A stretch of DNA of 24,438 bases. Source: a virus. The notes beneath the pieces were generated by a model. It was not told the DNA's origin. It was given only the letters and a program-made list of their open reading frames with translations, and did not search any database. The position numbers were made by a program, and so were the translations under genes. Each line of letters starts with the position of its first letter. The stretch's first letter is position 1. Where the stretch lies: positions 1-24,438 of IMG/VR virus record IMGVR_UViG_3300033149_005434; one strand, written 5' to 3'. Below, piece by piece: positions 1-7,489 of the stretch.

Positions 1-366
1 AGTCCAAATGTGTTGATTAGCTGAACCATCGTCATAATAAAACCTCATCGTTCCATTAAGCCACCAAGAAAGCCAGTAGTCAGTGGACGCTTCAACAGAA
101 GGATACGATGAAAAATTAAATGTCATCCAACCATCTTGATTTGTACTAATTGGTCCTTTCTGTTCAGTAACACCTAATAAGTTGAACGATGTGTCGTAAA
201 TAGCACACTTCATATAAGGTGTTGTCTCCCACTGATTGCAAATATAAACAGTTAAAGAAACAATGTTTCCAGCACTCCCTGATGTATATTTATTTGATAA
301 TATACGATTACCAATTGAATTATGATATATCCCCCCTTTATCCGTCTTTCCAAAAGTCTCTGCCAT
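1..366 (-). CDS. Beta-sandwich virion or fibre-like protein, 3' end outside window
   Basis: An open frame of 122 codons runs from an ATG at 366 to the window edge without a stop, so the C-terminus is missing. The start has a G-rich site (AGGGTGG) just upstream. The visible protein (MAETFGKTDKGG...) has alternating hydrophobic and polar strands with several Trp and Tyr, for example SLTVYICNQWETTPY, MKCAIYDTS and TDYWLSWW. This is the pattern of a jelly-roll or carbohydrate-binding-like domain seen in phage surface proteins. It is the last visible gene of the leftward structural operon, which fits an exposed fibre, tip or decoration role. No enzymatic motif is visible. The family assignment is inference. 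Confidence 0.6.
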   Translation of the reverse strand, partial: MAETFGKTDKGGIYHNSIGNRILSNKYTSGSAGNIVSLTVYICNQWETTPYMKCAIYDTSFNLLGVTEQKGPISTNQDGWMTFNFSSYPSVEASTDYWLSWWLNGTMRFYYDDGSANQHIWT

Positions 367-394
367 TATGCCACCCTAATCTTTTGAGCTATTT

Positions 395-868
395 TTAACT
401 TGCACTAAGCTGGCACTCCCAAGTGAACTCGATTTGATCGCCATCCACCACATTTATAGCACTAAATGTATTCCTTGCTCCTAAAACTCCACCCGTAGCA
501 GCACTGAAAATACCCCACTCGGTTACAGCTTTTGTAGCTGTGCAAGATACAGTCCCTACACTCTTAAATTCTTTAGCATTATCTCCTTCAGTAAGAGTTC
601 CAGTAGCTCTCGCAAATCCAGTAGCAGTTTCCATTCCAGAATCACCTGCCGCTGGTGCAGTAGTTCCTGTTCCTGTATCGTGATATTTCATAGTCTCAAG
701 CTCAACTGAATTTTGCCAAGCATCAACAATATACTCCAGCCCATCATCCACTACGAGATTGTGTCCAAGACAGCGTTTTTCTATGAGTTTACCACCTCTA
801 AAATGTTTCGCCCATAGTGTATCTTTCAGTTTTATATTTCTTGATTTTCGTTTCTTTTTTATAAACAT
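395..868 (-). CDS. Small beta-rich virion protein, fibre or tip-like
   Basis: 157 residues. A basic N-terminus (MFIKKKRKSR) is followed by a segment with GLEYIVDAW and then a Gly/Thr/Ala-rich beta region (YHDTGTGTTAPAAGDSGME, VGTVSCTATKAVTEWGIF, GDQIEFTWECQLS). The pattern of YH.GTGTTAPA near the middle and a strand ending in a polar C-terminus resembles small structural proteins that many phages encode next to adaptor or tail genes. It lies between the adaptor gene and a second beta-rich gene in the leftward late operon. No catalytic residues are seen. A structural role is likely; the exact location in the virion is not known. Confidence 0.6.
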   Translation of the reverse strand: MFIKKKRKSRNIKLKDTLWAKHFRGGKLIEKRCLGHNLVVDDGLEYIVDAWQNSVELETMKYHDTGTGTTAPAAGDSGMETATGFARATGTLTEGDNAKEFKSVGTVSCTATKAVTEWGIFSAATGGVLGARNTFSAINVVDGDQIEFTWECQLSAS

Positions 869-884
869 TTCTATCTCCTAATAG

Positions 885-1544
885 TTAATAAAGATACCTC
901 CTCCACACAGCAGGCATCTTCTTTTTTCTATCAGCTATTTCTCTTTTAGCCATCATTACTTCTTCCTTATACCATTTCTCAAAGGAAGGAGCTTTAGCAT
1001 CATTATCACTCCTTAATAGCATTCTTGCCGCATAAATACAGGGAATTACGTGATACTGGTCGGGGATTTTTGAGGTATCTGTGCCTGTTAAAGTAGTATG
1101 CTTTTTTCTTCCATAGATATAAATTTTATCATTAGCTGTATCACAAGCTGGATAAATTCCTATAACATCGTGTTCTTTGGGTATCCATACTATTGGGTCT
1201 CCTGTTATAGATTGCCAATCCTTATCAGAATCATAATTTTCACTATCTTGAGGATATTCCTCGTCCATCTGATTAAAAGTTTTCCTTACTAAAGTATGCT
1301 TTATATCCTCGCTGACATCTTCCCATTCAACTCTTGTTATCTCATAATTCGCAGTAGGAACAAGATACCACATCTGATTTGCTACAGTTGAGATATACCA
1401 GTTAGTATCCAGAACCTCAGTTTTATCTATAAAATCAATGCAGCCGAGATTTACAGCTTGCCCCACAAAAGCATCGGTGAATCTATCATTATTTGCTTCT
1501 TCACATAGATTTAATGTAAAATCTTTCATTTCAGAAAAGTTCAT
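885..1544 (-). CDS. Head-tail adaptor protein, SU10-like
   Basis: 219 residues, normal length for phage adaptor proteins that dock under the portal ring. The N-terminus is helical (FSEMKDFTLNLCEEANNDRF, FVGQAVNLGCIDFID). A central segment has the GDPIVWIPKEHDVIGIYP pattern, then YIYGRKKHTTLTGT and an IPDQYHVIPCIYAARMLL helix. The C-terminus is a charged helix (FEKWYKEEVMMAKREIADRKKK). This order of an N-terminal helix pair, a beta domain and a terminal helix matches the podovirus-like SU10 adaptor family. The late-operon position is consistent with that. It was recognised by pattern, not by a profile search. Confidence 0.7.
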   Translation of the reverse strand: MNFSEMKDFTLNLCEEANNDRFTDAFVGQAVNLGCIDFIDKTEVLDTNWYISTVANQMWYLVPTANYEITRVEWEDVSEDIKHTLVRKTFNQMDEEYPQDSENYDSDKDWQSITGDPIVWIPKEHDVIGIYPACDTANDKIYIYGRKKHTTLTGTDTSKIPDQYHVIPCIYAARMLLRSDNDAKAPSFEKWYKEEVMMAKREIADRKKKMPAVWRRYLY

Positions 1545-1553
1545 TATAACTCC

Positions 1554-1871
1554 TTATGTAGCAGGATAAACAGCACCACTGGCAGCAATATAATAAACAC
1601 AATCTGTTGCCTTTCCTTCAATATATACTTCTGCCAAATCACAAGCACCCAGTTTTACTTCTTTACCTGGCATAAGCATATATCCATCAGTTGCTGCTAC
1701 AGTTGAACCAGCTCCCGTTACATTGCTATTACCTAAAAAAATAGCTCCCTTATTCATCAAAGGAGCGGAGATAACTACCCAATCTACTTCTTGAGCACTA
1801 CTTTTAAGTTTTACTGCTGTTCCAGTTGTAGCTATAGCTGTTCTTCCATTATAAATAGTAGTATCCGCCAT
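1554..1871 (-). CDS. Small beta-sandwich head protein, possible decoration protein
   Basis: 105 residues. The sequence is a run of short strands with the pattern TATTGTAVKL, VDWVVISAPLMNKGAIFLGNS, GYMLMPGKEVKLG, AEVYIEGKATDCVYYIA. This pattern (a strand on V.I.A, then G.I.LGNS.V and L.PG) recurs in small phage virion proteins, often annotated as head or virion structural. The start ATG overlaps by one base the stop of the upstream 58-codon gene (TAATG), so translation is probably coupled. No membrane segment or enzyme motif is seen. Confidence 0.6.
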   Translation of the reverse strand: MADTTIYNGRTAIATTGTAVKLKSSAQEVDWVVISAPLMNKGAIFLGNSNVTGAGSTVAATDGYMLMPGKEVKLGACDLAEVYIEGKATDCVYYIAASGAVYPAT

Positions 1872-2047
1872 TATTTCCTCCTAATGTTAATTTTCCTTCT
1901 ATGATAGGCTATGTCTTGAAGCGAGACGCAGCCTAATCTTTTCACACATTGAGATATTTCTTCATCGGTGACGGGATTCTTCTCAAAATCAGCTTCATCT
2001 CCTCCACCGCATACTTTCTTAATATGTTCTAAACTCTTATTCTTCAT
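1871..2047 (-). CDS. Small hypothetical protein, 58 aa
   Basis: A 58-residue frame (MKNKSLEHIKKVCGG...) fills the gap between the glycosyltransferase gene and the next virion gene. It overlaps the glycosyltransferase end by 11 bases and the downstream ATG by one base. AAGGA lies seven bases before its ATG. The protein is charged and helical with two Cys (VCGGG and QCVKRLGC) and a basic C-terminus (YHRRKINIRRK). The function is not recognised. Tight coupling on both sides and a good ribosome site make it likely real. Confidence 0.6.
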   Translation of the reverse strand: MKNKSLEHIKKVCGGGDEADFEKNPVTDEEISQCVKRLGCVSLQDIAYHRRKINIRRK

Positions 2048-2750
2048 CTATCGGTCCTTCATCCTTTTTTGTATAGATATAATCTTTACAGTGTCCTACC
2101 TCTATTGTAGGATCAACCCAAATCTCTACTCCAGCAGCCATACACTTCAAGCAGAATGCTATATCCTCCCCCATAATTTCTACATTTTTCCGATATTTAG
2201 TTGTAAAGAATGAGAACCAGGGTTCTTCTACTTTCTCAAATACTTCTGTCTTTATTAGCATTATCCCGGTCCCAACAGCACCAACCCTGAATGGTTCTTT
2301 TTTATCACATTTAAACCATTCTCCGTAGATTTTCTTCTCAGGATTATAATCATAGAGAATCGGTCCCACTCTCCCCATTCTTGTCTTTTCTTTATTCCAT
2401 CGGGGAGAATAATAAACAACTCCTATTACATCTTTATCTCTTGATATAAGCGTATCTAAAATTGTATTAGGATAAGTCATATCGCTGTCAATCATCAAAA
2501 GATAATCAGATTTTCCCTTTATAGCCTGTTTAGCAAGTTTATTCCGATTACAATCAAGATAAGCACTACTGGTAAACTTATTAGCTATTGTATATTTGGG
2601 ATTAGCAACTAAATAAGCTGTTAAATTAACAAAACATTGAAAAGGAACAATTCCAATCGGTCTTCCAATAGGCATTCCAATTAAAATTTTCTTTGGTCTA
2701 TGTCCTAATATCCGATAGCTTCCATCGGGCATAAAGATTTTTTTACTCAT
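2037..2750 (-). CDS. Glycosyltransferase, GT-A fold
   Basis: 237 residues with the hallmarks of a family-2-like GT-A enzyme. After strand KILIGMPIG and a segment typical of the donor site, LLMIDSDM (85-91) supplies the DxD metal and nucleotide-sugar motif. VGAVGTGIMLIKTEVFEKV (157-174) is the acceptor-side region. MGEDIAFCLKCMAAGVEIWVDP (193-214) is the ED catalytic-base segment, followed by a conserved-looking His 220. No transmembrane segment is present, so it is probably cytosolic. It starts four bases inside the upstream gene (ATGA). Its place in the virion operon suggests it modifies a virion protein or another phage product; the substrate cannot be read from sequence. Confidence 0.8.
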   Translation of the reverse strand: MSKKIFMPDGSYRILGHRPKKILIGMPIGRPIGIVPFQCFVNLTAYLVANPKYTIANKFTSSAYLDCNRNKLAKQAIKGKSDYLLMIDSDMTYPNTILDTLISRDKDVIGVVYYSPRWNKEKTRMGRVGPILYDYNPEKKIYGEWFKCDKKEPFRVGAVGTGIMLIKTEVFEKVEEPWFSFFTTKYRKNVEIMGEDIAFCLKCMAAGVEIWVDPTIEVGHCKDYIYTKKDEGPIDEE

Positions 2751-3055
2751 TTCTCCACGAATTTCTCAAATAAAGAAAGATGCTGTTCTGTTAGCTTCTT
2801 CTCTTTATCTAACTTTTTCAACTCTTCTACAATAATATCCGTTGCCTTCTCTCCAATTTTAACATCCTTAAATTGCTCCTCTGTCTGATTCCAAGTAACC
2901 CTACCTTCACTCTCCACAAACTGATATTTCTTATATTCTGCTTCTGAGAAACTTAAACTATTTCGTAAGTCCCTCACTATTTTTAAGCTCACAAACGAAC
3001 CTTCTCTCGGCAAAATGTTAAGCAACATTAGCCGTTCCAAAATACTGAGTTTCAT
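2747..3055 (-). CDS. Conserved phage protein of unknown function, 102 aa
   Basis: 102 residues. It begins MKLSILERLMLLNILPREG, a pattern that recurs in small phage proteins of unknown function. A helical segment follows (LKIVRDLRNSLSFSEAEYKK), then VTWNQ, then an acidic/basic helix (GEKATDIIVEELKKLDKEKK) and a C-terminal helix. No metal site or membrane segment is visible. The gene sits directly after the beta-rich 422-residue virion gene and overlaps the glycosyltransferase by four bases. A head or assembly-associated role is possible but inferred only from position. Confidence 0.6.
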   Translation of the reverse strand: MKLSILERLMLLNILPREGSFVSLKIVRDLRNSLSFSEAEYKKYQFVESEGRVTWNQTEEQFKDVKIGEKATDIIVEELKKLDKEKKLTEQHLSLFEKFVEK

Positions 3056-3078
3056 TTTTACTCCTTATAGTTTTTTGT

Positions 3079-3100
3079 GGGGAGATTTAAGGCTCTCCCC
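3079..3100 (-). other. Intercistronic GC-rich hairpin after the 422-aa gene
   Basis: GGGGAGA and TCTCCCC form a perfect 7-bp stem with an 8-base loop, between the 422-residue gene and the next gene. On the coding (minus) strand no T-run follows, so it is not a classical terminator. A transcript-stabilising or attenuating hairpin is more likely. Confidence 0.5.
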
Positions 3101-3114
3101 TTGCCTTTTAATTC

Positions 3115-4383
3115 TTATGCAATTGTTCCCACTGCTATATATCTTGTATTTTCTCCAATTTTAACCTTTAATTTCTCTGTAATGGTTAGCGTACCGCCTG
3201 CTTGACTTTCGACACAACCCTCGATGGATGCAATGTTAAAGAAATTAGTTGATGCTCCTACATCCAGTTCGAAGATGTCAGTTACTCTTTCTTCTGTGTT
3301 GCTTAAGTTCTGGATTTGGACCATTGCATCTGCTCCAGCAGCTGATTGATTATGCACAAGGAGAATGGCATCAGTATCAATCATCGTTCCCCGGTTGGCA
3401 ATATAGGCAACATAAAGTTTATCATCACCTGCTACTGTTCCAGCAGTTCCGTCCCCGCTAATCATTGCTTGTAAAGCACAAACTCTACCAGATGCAGTGA
3501 TTTCTCCAGTTCCAAGATTAACATAAGCCGAAACAGCCGCGGCCTCATTAATAGTAAATGCGCCACTGGTAATTAAATGATTCTGACTAACATAAGCAGA
3601 ACCACTTCCCATTGCAGCGTCTATAGTTATCCTGGAAAATATATTCTGAACATCAACTCCGCTCCCCCAATCAACATTTTTGATATATATAGGGGTTTGA
3701 ACCATACCCTCTTTCACATATAATCCATATTCCCAGGGATAATCTGATACTGCATCCGCATAGAAGGCATAACTGTGTGTTGCTGTTCCACTATTATTCA
3801 GGAAAGAACGGAAACCTATTGCTTCCGTAATAGTTCCCCCCGCACTTAAATCAATTGCTGCTTCAAAAGCATAACCTTTGCTGAACGTAGCTTTCTTACA
3901 ATCGACATTTCCAACAATAGCCCTTGCCTGTCCTAATGTATGAGTAATACTGTCACCAGTAGTTCTAGCTTTTATCTCTGCACCAACTACACCTCCTTCG
4001 GTGCTATCGGCTGTTCCACCCCAGCTTGCCTTAATCTGCATACCCTGAAGCTGTTTACCTGAAGCAACTTTAGTTGAGGTAAACTGAGCATATATTTGTA
4101 CGCCAGGGTCGGTAGCTGTAGATGTATTCACAAAGGTAAGCTTACTATTTACAAATTCTAACTGGTCATCACTTGCATCCCACAAAATATATGAACCACT
4201 GGTTTCACCAAAAAATTTCTGGTCAAATCCAGCAGCATCTGCCCCAAATGTATTAGCTTTATCTAATAAAGGAACGGCATAGTAAATCATGTCACCAACC
4301 TTATCAAAGATAAAGCTCTCTCCTACCTTAATTAGCTCATTACGAGCATAAGAAAGCCTCGTAGTTGTACTTGTTAAACCCAT
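3115..4383 (-). CDS. Large beta-rich virion protein, head fibre or decoration-like
   Basis: 422 residues, rich in Gly, Ala, Thr and Ser with short regular strands (VNTSTATDPGVQIYAQFTST, QGMQIKASWGGTAD, GGVVGAEIKARTTGD, AEAIGF-like repeats). This suggests a beta-solenoid or multi-sandwich surface protein. The first 40 residues are different (SYARNELIKVGESFIFDKVGD) and may be an anchoring segment. The C-terminus ends in strands KLKVKIGENTRYIAVG. It lies two genes downstream of the capsid gene in the same transcript and is flanked by hairpins, which suggests abundant expression. A fibre or decoration role is inference. No enzymatic site is seen. Confidence 0.55.
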   Translation of the reverse strand: MGLTSTTTRLSYARNELIKVGESFIFDKVGDMIYYAVPLLDKANTFGADAAGFDQKFFGETSGSYILWDASDDQLEFVNSKLTFVNTSTATDPGVQIYAQFTSTKVASGKQLQGMQIKASWGGTADSTEGGVVGAEIKARTTGDSITHTLGQARAIVGNVDCKKATFSKGYAFEAAIDLSAGGTITEAIGFRSFLNNSGTATHSYAFYADAVSDYPWEYGLYVKEGMVQTPIYIKNVDWGSGVDVQNIFSRITIDAAMGSGSAYVSQNHLITSGAFTINEAAAVSAYVNLGTGEITASGRVCALQAMISGDGTAGTVAGDDKLYVAYIANRGTMIDTDAILLVHNQSAAGADAMVQIQNLSNTEERVTDIFELDVGASTNFFNIASIEGCVESQAGGTLTITEKLKVKIGENTRYIAVGTIA

Positions 4384-4406
4384 TTTAAACCTCCATAACC
4401 TCTATT

Positions 4407-4423
4407 CTGGAGTTCCTCTCCAG
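4407..4423 (-). other. Intercistronic hairpin
   Basis: CTGGAG, five bases, CTCCAG: a perfect 6-bp stem between the zinc-finger gene and the 422-residue gene. There is no T-run on the coding strand. It is the second of three GC-rich hairpins placed between genes in this part of the capsid transcript. Confidence 0.45.
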
Positions 4424-4427
4424 CGTG

Positions 4428-4922
4428 TTATTGTTTGCTTTTCGCAAATTTCCCTTCCAATGTTTTTTGTTTGTAATCCCTATTGTGCATTGCTTTGATA
4501 TGCATTCGCAATCCCTGTGCAGTATCACAGGAAAAGTCACATTTACCAAACCAGCATTTATATTTGCCTTCAGGTTTTTTATCTACTGCGACATCTTCTA
4601 TGACAATTCCTTTTGCAAGTTTCTCTGCCATTTCAACTCTTTTCATCTGTTCAGTAAGTTTAGCTTTTTCCTCTCTCAAAATATCATCAGGAGTTTTCGG
4701 TATTAGCTCTGTTATCCCATCTTGCGGACATTCCTTGATATGCTTTCTGATTATCTCTATTTCCTCTGGATTATCAGTAACATATTTATGGTTTCTGAAT
4801 TTAATCCAGCTTGTTGGCGTCATTTTACTTGTTGTTCCCCCGGGAGTAGCTGTTACCACAGTTGCTCCCTTGTGTTTGATGATATTTAAGTTTATTGTTT
4901 TTGATATAAAAATTTTCTTCAT
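4428..4922 (-). CDS. C2H2 zinc-finger protein in the capsid operon
   Basis: 164 residues. The N-terminal part (ISKTINLNIIKHKGATVV, then WIKFRNHKYVTDNPEEIEIIRKH) looks like the small proteins often found just after phage capsid genes. A charged helix spans about 80-105. The C-terminal part carries a classical C2H2 finger: C123, C128, H141 and H146, spacing C-x4-C-x12-H-x4-H, with Tyr 121 and Leu 138 at the usual core positions and a Cys where the middle aromatic residue is expected. It lies directly downstream of the major capsid gene behind a hairpin, with AAAGGAG as ribosome site. It could bind DNA, RNA or protein, or stabilise the head-tail region; which is unknown. Confidence 0.7.
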   Translation of the reverse strand: MKKIFISKTINLNIIKHKGATVVTATPGGTTSKMTPTSWIKFRNHKYVTDNPEEIEIIRKHIKECPQDGITELIPKTPDDILREEKAKLTEQMKRVEMAEKLAKGIVIEDVAVDKKPEGKYKCWFGKCDFSCDTAQGLRMHIKAMHNRDYKQKTLEGKFAKSKQ

Positions 4923-4936
4923 TTTATCTCCTTTAC

Positions 4937-4958
4937 GGGGGTGGCTTTAACCACCCCC
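4937..4958 (-). other. GC-rich hairpin directly after the capsid gene
   Basis: GGGGGTGG and CCACCCCC form a perfect 8-bp stem with a 6-base loop, 16 bases after the capsid stop codon and before the ribosome site of the next gene. On the minus strand it is followed by GTAAAGGAG rather than T residues. It probably stabilises the capsid mRNA end or reduces read-through to downstream genes, rather than being a full terminator. Confidence 0.55.
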
Positions 4959-4973
4959 TAATTTTCAATCTTA

Positions 4974-6191
4974 TCAGCCGATTCCCGTAATCCCATATGC
5001 TACGCCATGTCTCTTTGCATTTCCAACTTCAAGTGTAAACTGACCTTGATATACATCTTCTCGTCTATTTAGTCCCTCTTTTGCTGGCTGAACAGCGGTG
5101 TGAAGTTTCATCTCCTCACCCTTATACCAGAAGAACTTAATATCAGCCAAATCCAGTGCAACAATATATCCATCATAATCAGTTCCAGATGTAGCTGCTC
5201 CTTGCTCCAATATTCTTGTAGCATCTACGATATAAGCCATACGACCAGCCAAAGGATACTCAGTTATATTTAATCCGTAACTCTTATCCTTTGGAAGCAT
5301 CTTAAGTTTTCCTCTTGCCCAGTTATCAATTGCTTGTAAGCCATATTCACCGCAGAATAGATACAAAGTATCGGTATACTTAAAACAATCAAAGAGCCAG
5401 CTCTGGAAAGCAGACTCGGTTAAAGCTCCGCCAATATTAGTATTGGTAGCGTTTCCATCACCATCGCCAGTTAAGAAGTAGAAAATCCCACCATTGTATC
5501 TTTGGTAGGAATTTCCTTCCACTACTCCCGTTGCCTCACTACGAATACCGTGCCAGAGATAAAGTTCCATATCCCTTGCAGCTTCTCTTCCCTTTTTATT
5601 TTGAAGTCTTGCCAACTCATCTCCACCGTGCATAGCATTTACCATTACTTCTCTATTTATAGCAAATGCCCTTTGAAGTGTAGTTGTATAGTTGTATCTC
5701 TCTGTTACAGTCCCTTGATAAGCATCTACTCCACCAGAGCCTTCCTCAATTGCAGGTCCCATAATAAGAATATTCTCACCAGCAGCAGTATCACCTTCAG
5801 TAGTAGCAACAGTGTTAATTGCTGAAACAGTAAGGTCGGCAGCTCCAGTAGCTGAGGGAGCATCACATACAATTCCTACCCATCCATTTTCAGGAAGTTT
5901 AATAACATCCCATTTATGGAATCTACTACCCGTAGTTACTGACATAGTAGTTTCGGAAGTAGTAGCAGCAGAAGTAGAAGTAAAAGCATCTGCTAATGTA
6001 TCCCAGCGATTATCCAGCTCCTCTTGATACCAAATATGTTTCACACTACTTATGCTTCCTCTTTTTCCTATTTGGTTTGTGAGAACTGTTAAAGGGTTTA
6101 TCTTCGCATCTAATTTATTGACTTCTTCAGTGAAGTCATATATTTGTCTATCTGTAGCTAAATCATTTAATTCCTTGTATGTGCTTGCCAT
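4974..6191 (-). CDS. Major capsid protein, SU10/DUF5309-like
   Basis: 405 residues, normal for an HK97-fold capsid protein. The N-terminal arm contains DFTEEVNKLDAKINPLTVLTNQIGKR, then the VKHIWYQEELDNRWDTL segment, which resembles the conserved early region of SU10-type capsid proteins. A Thr/Ala-rich beta region (about 70-150) is followed by RYNYTTTLQRAFAINREVM and a long helix, AARDMELYLWHGIRSE. The C-terminal half has EYGLQAIDNWARGKLKML and ends in strands VYQGQFTLEVGNAKRHGVAYG. It lies immediately downstream of a scaffold-like gene and upstream of small virion genes, the standard order. No capsid-protease gene is recognised nearby apart from the distant HExxH protein. Confidence 0.85.
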   Translation of the reverse strand: MASTYKELNDLATDRQIYDFTEEVNKLDAKINPLTVLTNQIGKRGSISSVKHIWYQEELDNRWDTLADAFTSTSAATTSETTMSVTTGSRFHKWDVIKLPENGWVGIVCDAPSATGAADLTVSAINTVATTEGDTAAGENILIMGPAIEEGSGGVDAYQGTVTERYNYTTTLQRAFAINREVMVNAMHGGDELARLQNKKGREAARDMELYLWHGIRSEATGVVEGNSYQRYNGGIFYFLTGDGDGNATNTNIGGALTESAFQSWLFDCFKYTDTLYLFCGEYGLQAIDNWARGKLKMLPKDKSYGLNITEYPLAGRMAYIVDATRILEQGAATSGTDYDGYIVALDLADIKFFWYKGEEMKLHTAVQPAKEGLNRREDVYQGQFTLEVGNAKRHGVAYGITGIG

Positions 6192-6204
6192 TCTATCTCA
6201 CCTC

Positions 6205-6939
6205 CTATAATCTCGTATCAATCCTCGCTTTCAGTATTCTATCTACATATTGTTTTTTCTTATCTTTCTCTGGAGGCACTTCAGAAGAGCCTTCTACAAA
6301 GCTCCTTCTTTCAGCATCATCACTTTTAGCAAGTTTTCTCGTTGATTTTCCTATCAAGTGATAATAAACCGCCTGATAAGGATTTTCAAAACGAGTCCAA
6401 GCCTCATTTTCCCGAAGTTCTTTTTCAATGGAAGGCTTTAATTCATCAAATCCTTCTGGATCTTCAGAACGAGCATCTCTTGCCAAAGCTAACAATTCTT
6501 TTTTTCGTTCTCTCTCGCTCAAAGTTTTATGTTCATTCTGGAGTCGCTCAAGCTCCTCTCTCTGTCTATTAAGCTCCTCAAGATAAGGACGCTGATAATT
6601 AAACAGAGCAGTTAAGGGGTCTTTGTTGAAGTCCTCTTTGAATTGCTCTTCCATCTTTTTTCGCTCTTCAGGACTAATTTGAGGAGCTTTTTGAATTTGT
6701 TTCTCTTTCTCCTCAATTCTTCCTTCAAGCTTTGCCAGCCTTTCCTTGAGTTCAGCATTGTCTTGCTGACTTTTAGTAAAAGCCTTTTCAATTTCTTCAT
6801 AGGATTTAGCTTTATCTTCTTCAGATTTAAACTTGCCTTGAAGCTTTTCTCCTCCCTCATCTTTTCTTTCTCCCTCAGTCCCTCTCGCAGGTTGTTCACT
6901 TTGTGAGCCAGGATTAGGATTATTGAGTTCTTTTGTCAT
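6205..6939 (-). CDS. Capsid scaffold protein
   Basis: 244 residues, highly charged (Lys, Glu, Arg, Gln). The disordered N-terminus is rich in Pro, Gly and Ser. Long predicted coiled coil spans about 40-165 (EEDKAKSYEEIEKAF, KERLAKLEGRIEEKEKQIQ, EELNRQREELERLQNE). The C-terminus is basic (KKKQYVDRILKARIDTRL), as expected for the capsid-contacting end of a scaffold. It lies directly before the capsid gene with 13 bases between them, the usual scaffold position. The function is inferred from composition and position; scaffold proteins have little sequence conservation. Confidence 0.75.
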   Translation of the reverse strand: MTKELNNPNPGSQSEQPARGTEGERKDEGGEKLQGKFKSEEDKAKSYEEIEKAFTKSQQDNAELKERLAKLEGRIEEKEKQIQKAPQISPEERKKMEEQFKEDFNKDPLTALFNYQRPYLEELNRQREELERLQNEHKTLSERERKKELLALARDARSEDPEGFDELKPSIEKELRENEAWTRFENPYQAVYYHLIGKSTRKLAKSDDAERRSFVEGSSEVPPEKDKKKQYVDRILKARIDTRL

Positions 6940-6956
6940 TTTTTATTTCTCCTTAT

Positions 6957-7211
6957 TTATCTTATAAATTTCTCAGTTGTTTCTTCTATTAAACCATTCA
7001 TCTCATTAGTTATTGCTTTTACGGTATCAGCAAATTCCATCTCTCCTCCCACAAACATATCTCTATATTTTTCAACTATATCTTCAATAGATGAAAATTG
7101 CTCTATTTTTGCCTCGTTTAATTTTGGTGCAGTTGGAGTTGCTTCCTCTGGAATTTCCTCAGTAAGATTTCCTCTTTTTAAAACATCAGCTAAATTATTT
7201 CCGTCTGTCAT
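6957..7211 (-). CDS. Small acidic hypothetical protein, 84 aa
   Basis: 84 residues with a Thr/Pro/Glu-rich linker (EEIPEEATPTAPKLNEAKI) and a C-terminal helical part (IEDIVEKYRDMFVGGEMEFADTVKAI). The ATG overlaps the stop of the upstream gene by one base. It is in the portal-to-scaffold interval, where small helper genes are common. No family is recognised. Confidence 0.55.
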   Translation of the reverse strand: MTDGNNLADVLKRGNLTEEIPEEATPTAPKLNEAKIEQFSSIEDIVEKYRDMFVGGEMEFADTVKAITNEMNGLIEETTEKFIR

Positions 7212-7489
7212 TATTTTTCCTCCTTCCTTCTCCTGATTGCTTCCGCCTCTTTTAATACATTACTTACTCTGCTAAAAATTGAATTTAATGCTTCAATTTT
7301 ACCTTGAATTTTTGATGCTTTTGATAACTCTTTATCCAGATTTATTTTAGTTAATTCATTCTTCAAACCACCCACTCGCACTGAAAGGTAACTTTCAAGA
7401 TATTTCCAACCTTCAGTTTTTCTCATCCCTTCAAGAGCATCCGCCGTTTTTAACACTACTAATTGTCTTTTCTCTTCTTCTTTAGTCAT
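7211..7489 (-). CDS. Small helical protein next to portal, 92 aa
   Basis: 92 residues, almost entirely helical and charged. The core has WKYLESYLSVRVGGLKNELTKI followed by KASKIQGKIEALNSIFSRVSNVLKEAE, and the tail is basic/acidic (IRRRKEEK). The layout of a W-containing helix, then a Q-G-x-I/L-x-A-L helix, recurs in small genes near phage portals, whose function is not established. It overlaps the portal gene stop by one base (TAATG) and the next gene start by one base, so it is translated with them. Confidence 0.6.
   Translation of the reverse strand: MTKEEEKRQLVVLKTADALEGMRKTEGWKYLESYLSVRVGGLKNELTKINLDKELSKASKIQGKIEALNSIFSRVSNVLKEAEAIRRRKEEK

Noticed and set aside
1-868. Diversity-generating retroelement acting on the fibre-like genes
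   Set aside because: No reverse transcriptase gene or template/variable repeat pair is visible in the window.
6612-6899. A 95-codon minus-strand frame inside the scaffold gene
   Set aside because: It is a shifted reading of the A/G-rich scaffold coding sequence without its own ribosome site.
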